NCBI GenBank assembly: GCA_964624255.1
Contig: CAZUWV010000063.1
Location: 1 to 9,409 of the forward strand
Length of the DNA: 9,409 bases
Direction: 5' to 3'
Origin: JAUZQZ01 sp964624255
GTDB lineage: Bacteria > Pseudomonadota > Zetaproteobacteria > Mariprofundales > Mariprofundaceae
Shown piece by piece: positions 7,049-9,409 of the stretch (positions within the stretch are counted from its first letter, which is position 1; each line of letters opens with the position of its first letter). The notes beneath the pieces are model-generated. The model was not told the DNA's origin. It saw only the letters and a list, made by a program, of their open reading frames with translations, and ran no database searches. Made by a program: the position numbers and the translations under genes.

Positions 7049-8305
7049 TCAGCTATAGATCGGAAAGCGGTCCGTCAGGGCTCGCACCTCATCCGCCACC
7101 ACGCTTCGCACCTCTGCATCTTCCGGCGCAGCCAGCACCCGCAAAATCATTTCGCCGACCCGCACGCTTTCCGCCTGCCGCAACCCGCGCGTAGTCACCG
7201 CGGCCGTACCAATACGGATACCGCTGGTGACAAACGGTGATTGAGGATCAAATGGAATCGTATTCTTGTTGACTGTAATGCCCGCTCCCTCCAGCGCCTC
7301 TTCGGCTGCCTTGCCGGTCAAACCCAGGGACCGCACATCCACGCGGAACATGTGGCAATCAGTACCACCGGAAACGACACGCAGGCCTCCGTCAGCCAGC
7401 GTTTTCGCCAACGCCCGCGCGTTGGTGATAATCTGTTTCTGATCAGCTCTGAACTGCTCGCCCAGTGCCTCGCCGAAAGCCACCGCTTTGGCCGCAATCA
7501 CATGCATCAGCGGGCCGCCCTGAATACCGGGAAAAATACGCGAGTTGATTTTTTTTGCCAGTTCATCGTCATCGGTAAGAATCATGCCGCCTCTGGGACC
7601 GCGCAGGGTCTTGTGCGTCGTCGTCGTTATCATATGTGCATGCCCTACCGGACTCGGATACACGCCAGCGGCAATCAAGCCAGCATAATGCGCCATATCC
7701 ACCATCAGATACGCGCCCACGGAATCGGCAATTTTGCGCATACGCGAAAAATCTATCGGCCGTTCATAGGCGGAAGCACCACCGATAATCATTTTCGGCT
7801 TGTGCTCATTGGCCAGTTGTTGCATGACATCGTAATCAATCAATTCGTTATCTTTGCGTACGCCGTAGGCCGCCACATGGTACAGGCGACCGGAGAAATT
7901 GACCGGCGAGCCGTGCGTCAGATGTCCGCCATGAGACAAATCCATACCCATGATGGTGTCGCCAGGTTTGAGTACCGCCATATAGACCGCCATATTAGCC
8001 TGCGAACCGGAATGCGGCTGCACGTTAACGTGTTTGACACCAAACAGTTCTCTGGCACGTTCCTGCGCCAGGACCTCAACCTTGTCCACATGCTCGCAGC
8101 CGCCATAATAACGCCGCCCGGGATAACCCTCGGCATACTTGTTGGTCATCACCGAACCCTGTGCCTGCATCACGGCCTTCGACACAATATTTTCACTGGC
8201 AATCAGTTCCAGCGTATGCTGCTGACGTCCCAGCTCGGCGGCGATGGCGTCAGCCACCGGAGCATCAGACAATACTGTATGGAAAAAATCAAAACGACCA
8301 GACAT
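7049..8305 (-). CDS. glyA: Serine hydroxymethyltransferase
   Basis: GlyA is a cytosolic PLP enzyme that interconverts serine plus tetrahydrofolate with glycine plus 5,10-methylene-THF, a main source of one-carbon units. The 418-residue length matches the family. Motifs: LIASENI (34-40), NKYAEGYPGRRYYGG (55-69), QPHSGSQAN (96-104), MVDMAHYAGLIAAG with Asp203 and His206, and the PLP lysine in TTTTHKTLRGPRGG (Lys232). The C-terminal block SGIRIGTAAVTTRG is also present. The ATG at 8305 follows an AGGGGGTC ribosome site by 4 nt (6 nt from the G run). Another ATG at 8309 is out of frame and would give only six codons. An intrinsic terminator lies 25 nt upstream, and the ribosome site could pair with part of it. 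Confidence 0.98.
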   Translation of the reverse strand: MSGRFDFFHTVLSDAPVADAIAAELGRQQHTLELIASENIVSKAVMQAQGSVMTNKYAEGYPGRRYYGGCEHVDKVEVLAQERARELFGVKHVNVQPHSGSQANMAVYMAVLKPGDTIMGMDLSHGGHLTHGSPVNFSGRLYHVAAYGVRKDNELIDYDVMQQLANEHKPKMIIGGASAYERPIDFSRMRKIADSVGAYLMVDMAHYAGLIAAGVYPSPVGHAHMITTTTHKTLRGPRGGMILTDDDELAKKINSRIFPGIQGGPLMHVIAAKAVAFGEALGEQFRADQKQIITNARALAKTLADGGLRVVSGGTDCHMFRVDVRSLGLTGKAAEEALEGAGITVNKNTIPFDPQSPFVTSGIRIGTAAVTTRGLRQAESVRVGEMILRVLAAPEDAEVRSVVADEVRALTDRFPIYS

Positions 8306-8309
8306 CCAT

Positions 8310-8341
8310 GACCCCCTGTTAAACTAAACAACAAAAGGGTC
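8310..8341 (-). promoter_or_regulatory. glyA leader: ribosome site able to pair with the terminator's 3' arm
   Basis: The glyA Shine-Dalgarno AGGGGGTC (8317-8310) can pair with GACCCTTT (8341-8334), the 3' arm of the upstream terminator hairpin. That gives 8 bp including two G-U pairs across a 16-nt loop. It is mutually exclusive with the terminator hairpin, whose 5' arm contains the same GGGGGTC string. The pairing is seen directly; a regulatory role is inference. A transcript starting inside or after the terminator's 5' arm would favour the hidden ribosome site. A weak promoter candidate (TTGGTT at 8383-8378 with GATACA/ATACAA 16-17 nt downstream) would give roughly such a start, but its -10 is poor. 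Confidence 0.35.
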
Positions 8342-8358
8342 CATACGGACCCCCTTGT
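8331..8358 (-). terminator. Intrinsic terminator downstream of rplS
   Basis: On the minus strand ACAAGGGGGTCC (8358-8347) pairs with GGACCCTTTTGT (8342-8331) around the four-base loop GTAT. All 12 positions pair if two G-U pairs are counted. The 3' arm runs into a T-rich tail, TTTTGTTGTTTAG (8336-8324). This is a standard Rho-independent shape, 56 nt beyond the rplS stop. It sits only 25 nt before the glyA start, so glyA is expressed either by read-through or from a promoter overlapping this structure. Confidence 0.8.
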
Positions 8359-8414
8359 ATCAAGCTATTGACGCCCAAACCAATCGGCGCGACCACATTA
8401 AAACAGCTCGCGGA

Positions 8415-8783
8415 CTAAACGCGGCGCTCGCGGATGCGCGCAGCCTTGCCTCGAAGCTCGCGCAGATAGTAGAGCTTGGCCCGACGCACGCGCCCGTGAC
8501 GTACCACTTTAATGCTCTCCAACATTGGTGAATGTAACGGAAATATGCGCTCCACACCCACACCCTTGGAAATTTTTCGTACCGTAAAACTGCTGGAAAT
8601 ACCCTTATTGTGGCGGGCGATAACAATCCCCTCATAGGCCTGCAAACGCTCGCGGCGTTCCACACCTTTCTTCGTTTCCTTGAAATCCACCACACGGACG
8701 TTGACACGAACGTTGTCGCCCTCGCGGAATTCGGGAATGTCGCCACGCAACTGATCCTTGCTTACATCATCCAACGCACGCAT
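8415..8783 (-). CDS. rplS: 50S ribosomal protein L19
   Basis: L19 lies at the 30S-50S interface of the large ribosomal subunit. The 122-residue basic protein has the family pattern: PEFREGDNVRVNVRV (about 18-32), RLQAYEGIVIARHNKGISSSFTVRK (about 46-70, the most conserved block), GVGVERIFPLHSP (about 74-86), and the arginine/lysine-rich tail VRRAKLYYLRELRGKAARIRERR. GGAGG lies 8 nt before the ATG, making the start secure. In many bacteria rplS closes an rpsP-rimM-trmD-rplS operon; here at least 626 bp upstream carry no trmD, and repeats occupy the space. No convincing sigma-70 promoter stands out upstream. A terminator follows. Confidence 0.98.
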   Translation of the reverse strand: MRALDDVSKDQLRGDIPEFREGDNVRVNVRVVDFKETKKGVERRERLQAYEGIVIARHNKGISSSFTVRKISKGVGVERIFPLHSPMLESIKVVRHGRVRRAKLYYLRELRGKAARIRERRV

Positions 8784-8881
8784 TACTTTGCCTCCACTTC
8801 ATATAGCCTCATGCAGTCGCCAAAAAGCCTATTCCATACAAGGCCTGTTTAAGCTCTACGGAAAACACTATTTTAACTTAT
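8784..8881 (-). other. rplS leader/upstream region
   Basis: About 100 bp lie between the mobile element and the rplS start. Apart from the GGAGG ribosome site at 8796-8792, I see only weak promoter-like boxes on the minus strand. These are a TAAAAT (about 8875-8870), whose upstream half would fall in the element's terminal repeat without a good -35, and a TATATG near 8806-8801 without a -35 match. An L19 autoregulatory leader or a more distant promoter is possible but not shown. Confidence 0.4.
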
Positions 8882-9042
8882 GAGCCTCTTGCAAAACTCG
8901 TGAGCAGCGATCAGCTTCCCCACTTTGGCACATTTCCGAGCTGGAATTTCGCTCCATGGAACCACCATGCAACTCATTCAATCCCGAAAACGGTCCCAAA
9001 GTGGGACTGCCGCTCACCCACCCAGAGTTTTGCAAGAGGCTC
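8882..9042. mobile_element. 161-bp MITE-like element with IS-type ends and TTAT target duplication
   Basis: Perfect 18-bp terminal inverted repeats, GAGCCTCTTGCAAAACTC, lie at 8882-8899 and, inverted, at 9025-9042. TTAT occurs directly outside both ends (8878-8881 and 9043-9046), a convincing 4-bp target duplication. The arms stay similar inward: GTGAGC-A/G-GC, CCCACTTTGG and TTTTCGGGA/TTTCCGAG appear in both, so the element can fold back over most of its length. It has no room for a transposase and is therefore non-autonomous. The end sequence resembles those I associate with IS5-type elements, but family assignment needs a database comparison. A third related end lies at 9279. Confidence 0.82.
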
Positions 9043-9061
9043 TTATTATACTTTATTTATA

Positions 9062-9094
9062 AAACAAATAGATTGCGTTGCAATCTATTTGTTT
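9062..9094. terminator. Perfect 15-bp A+T-rich hairpin, probable terminator
   Basis: Arms 9062-9076 (aaacaaatagattgc) and 9080-9094 are exact reverse complements around a 3-nt loop, gtt. Read on the minus strand the stem ends in TTTGTTT and runs on into TATAAATAAAG, which could serve as a U-rich tail for a gene entering from beyond the right edge. Read on the plus strand the tail is only GTTTCGC. The hairpin lies 15 bp from the mobile element's target duplication. A bidirectional terminator or an unrelated palindrome are alternatives. Confidence 0.5.
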
Positions 9095-9278
9095 CGCACA
9101 CCGTCTAGCCTGACCGCGCGACTGTTCGGTACGTCAACTAACCAAGACAAACGGCCACTGGCCGCACGGAAAGGTGCCGCACTTTACCGATCCCTGCCAT
9201 CGGTGACAACCATCCATTTTCTTCCGGCATTTTGTCTGAATTCAGGCCCCAGCTCGCGTCAGATACGATGAAGCGAGG
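9095..9278. other. Stretch without recognised gene
   Basis: No credible coding sequence. A minus-strand frame could give 30 codons (9230-9138) but has no ribosome site and no recognisable similarity. A plus-strand frame reading through the mobile element ends at 9271 and looks like chance. A small cggcc-act-ggccg stem is visible near 9154-9166. The stretch looks like decayed or spacer DNA between repeats. Confidence 0.5.
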
Positions 9279-9313
9279 GAGCCAATTGCAAAACTCGTGG
9301 GGCGGCGATCACG
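9279..9313. repeat. Third copy of the IS-like terminal repeat
   Basis: GAGCCAATTGCAAAACTCGT at 9279 matches the 8882 end except for two bases (AA for TC), and the match continues as GCGATCA after one insertion. It is in the same orientation as the left end of the 8882-9042 element, so a second element would extend rightward out of the window. No matching inverted end is present before 9409. On the minus strand a frame is open from the window edge to a TAA at 9325 (27 codons, AT-rich), just inside this end, where a transposase gene could finish. I do not recognise that peptide, so it may be chance. Confidence 0.55.
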
Positions 9314-9409
9314 GCTAATTTATTTTACCCCCATCCCCCTGCGTATTTTTTAGTCATGGATAACGCAACTTTTATTCTGTAAAAGTTTTCAGTCTTTGAT
9401 TTTTCGAAG

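Noticed and set aside
7241..8311. 356-codon open frame on the plus strand
   Set aside because: It is antisense to glyA, which is unmistakable. This frame is histidine/arginine-rich with no domain pattern and no ribosome site.
9138..9230. 30-codon minus-strand open frame in the right-hand spacer
   Set aside because: No ribosome site and no recognisable sequence. The surrounding frame is open only for 56 codons and crosses the IS-like end.
8900..9271. 123-codon plus-strand open frame
   Set aside because: It starts inside the MITE just after its terminal repeat, runs through the hairpin and the spacer, has no ribosome site and resembles nothing I recognise.

Overview
This is a compact chromosomal window from a Gram-negative proteobacterium. 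A FimV/HubP-type polar protein next to asd, leuB and truA is typical of Gammaproteobacteria and their close relatives, and the base composition is near half G+C. Zetaproteobacteria are also possible; the sequence alone does not settle the lineage. Every confident gene lies on the minus strand, so transcription runs from high to low coordinates.

In transcription order: positions 8784-9409 hold no confident gene but contain a small foldback mobile element (8882-9042, IS-like ends, TTAT duplication), a perfect 15-bp hairpin (9062-9094) and a third copy of the same IS-like end (from 9279). Next come rplS (ribosomal protein L19), an intrinsic terminator, and then a long run that is probably one operon: glyA (serine hydroxymethyltransferase), nrdR (repressor of ribonucleotide reductase genes), leuB (3-isopropylmalate dehydrogenase), asd (aspartate-semialdehyde dehydrogenase), fimV (polar landmark/peptidoglycan-binding protein), an ECF-transporter T-component-like membrane protein, and truA (tRNA pseudouridine synthase). 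Genes in this run are close together or overlap: 12 nt for glyA-nrdR, 33 nt for nrdR-leuB, a TAATG overlap for leuB-asd, 70 nt for asd-fimV and a TGATG overlap for ecfT-truA. The one large break is 364 bp between fimV and the ECF-like gene, filled mostly by a 258-bp long inverted repeat (1658-1915). After truA there is a separate promoter with a GC-rich discriminator, then the first two thirds of a tRNA-Thr(UGU) gene cut by the window edge.

The genes are mostly housekeeping: translation (rplS, truA, tRNA-Thr), one-carbon and amino-acid metabolism (glyA, leuB, asd), deoxynucleotide control (nrdR) and cell-pole organisation (fimV). The less ordinary content is the two unrelated foldback repeats, a possible terminator/ribosome-site switch in the glyA leader, an orphan ECF T-like component coupled to truA, and rplS lying beside glyA rather than directly behind trmD. 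I see no clear evidence of a new defence, secretion or biosynthetic system.
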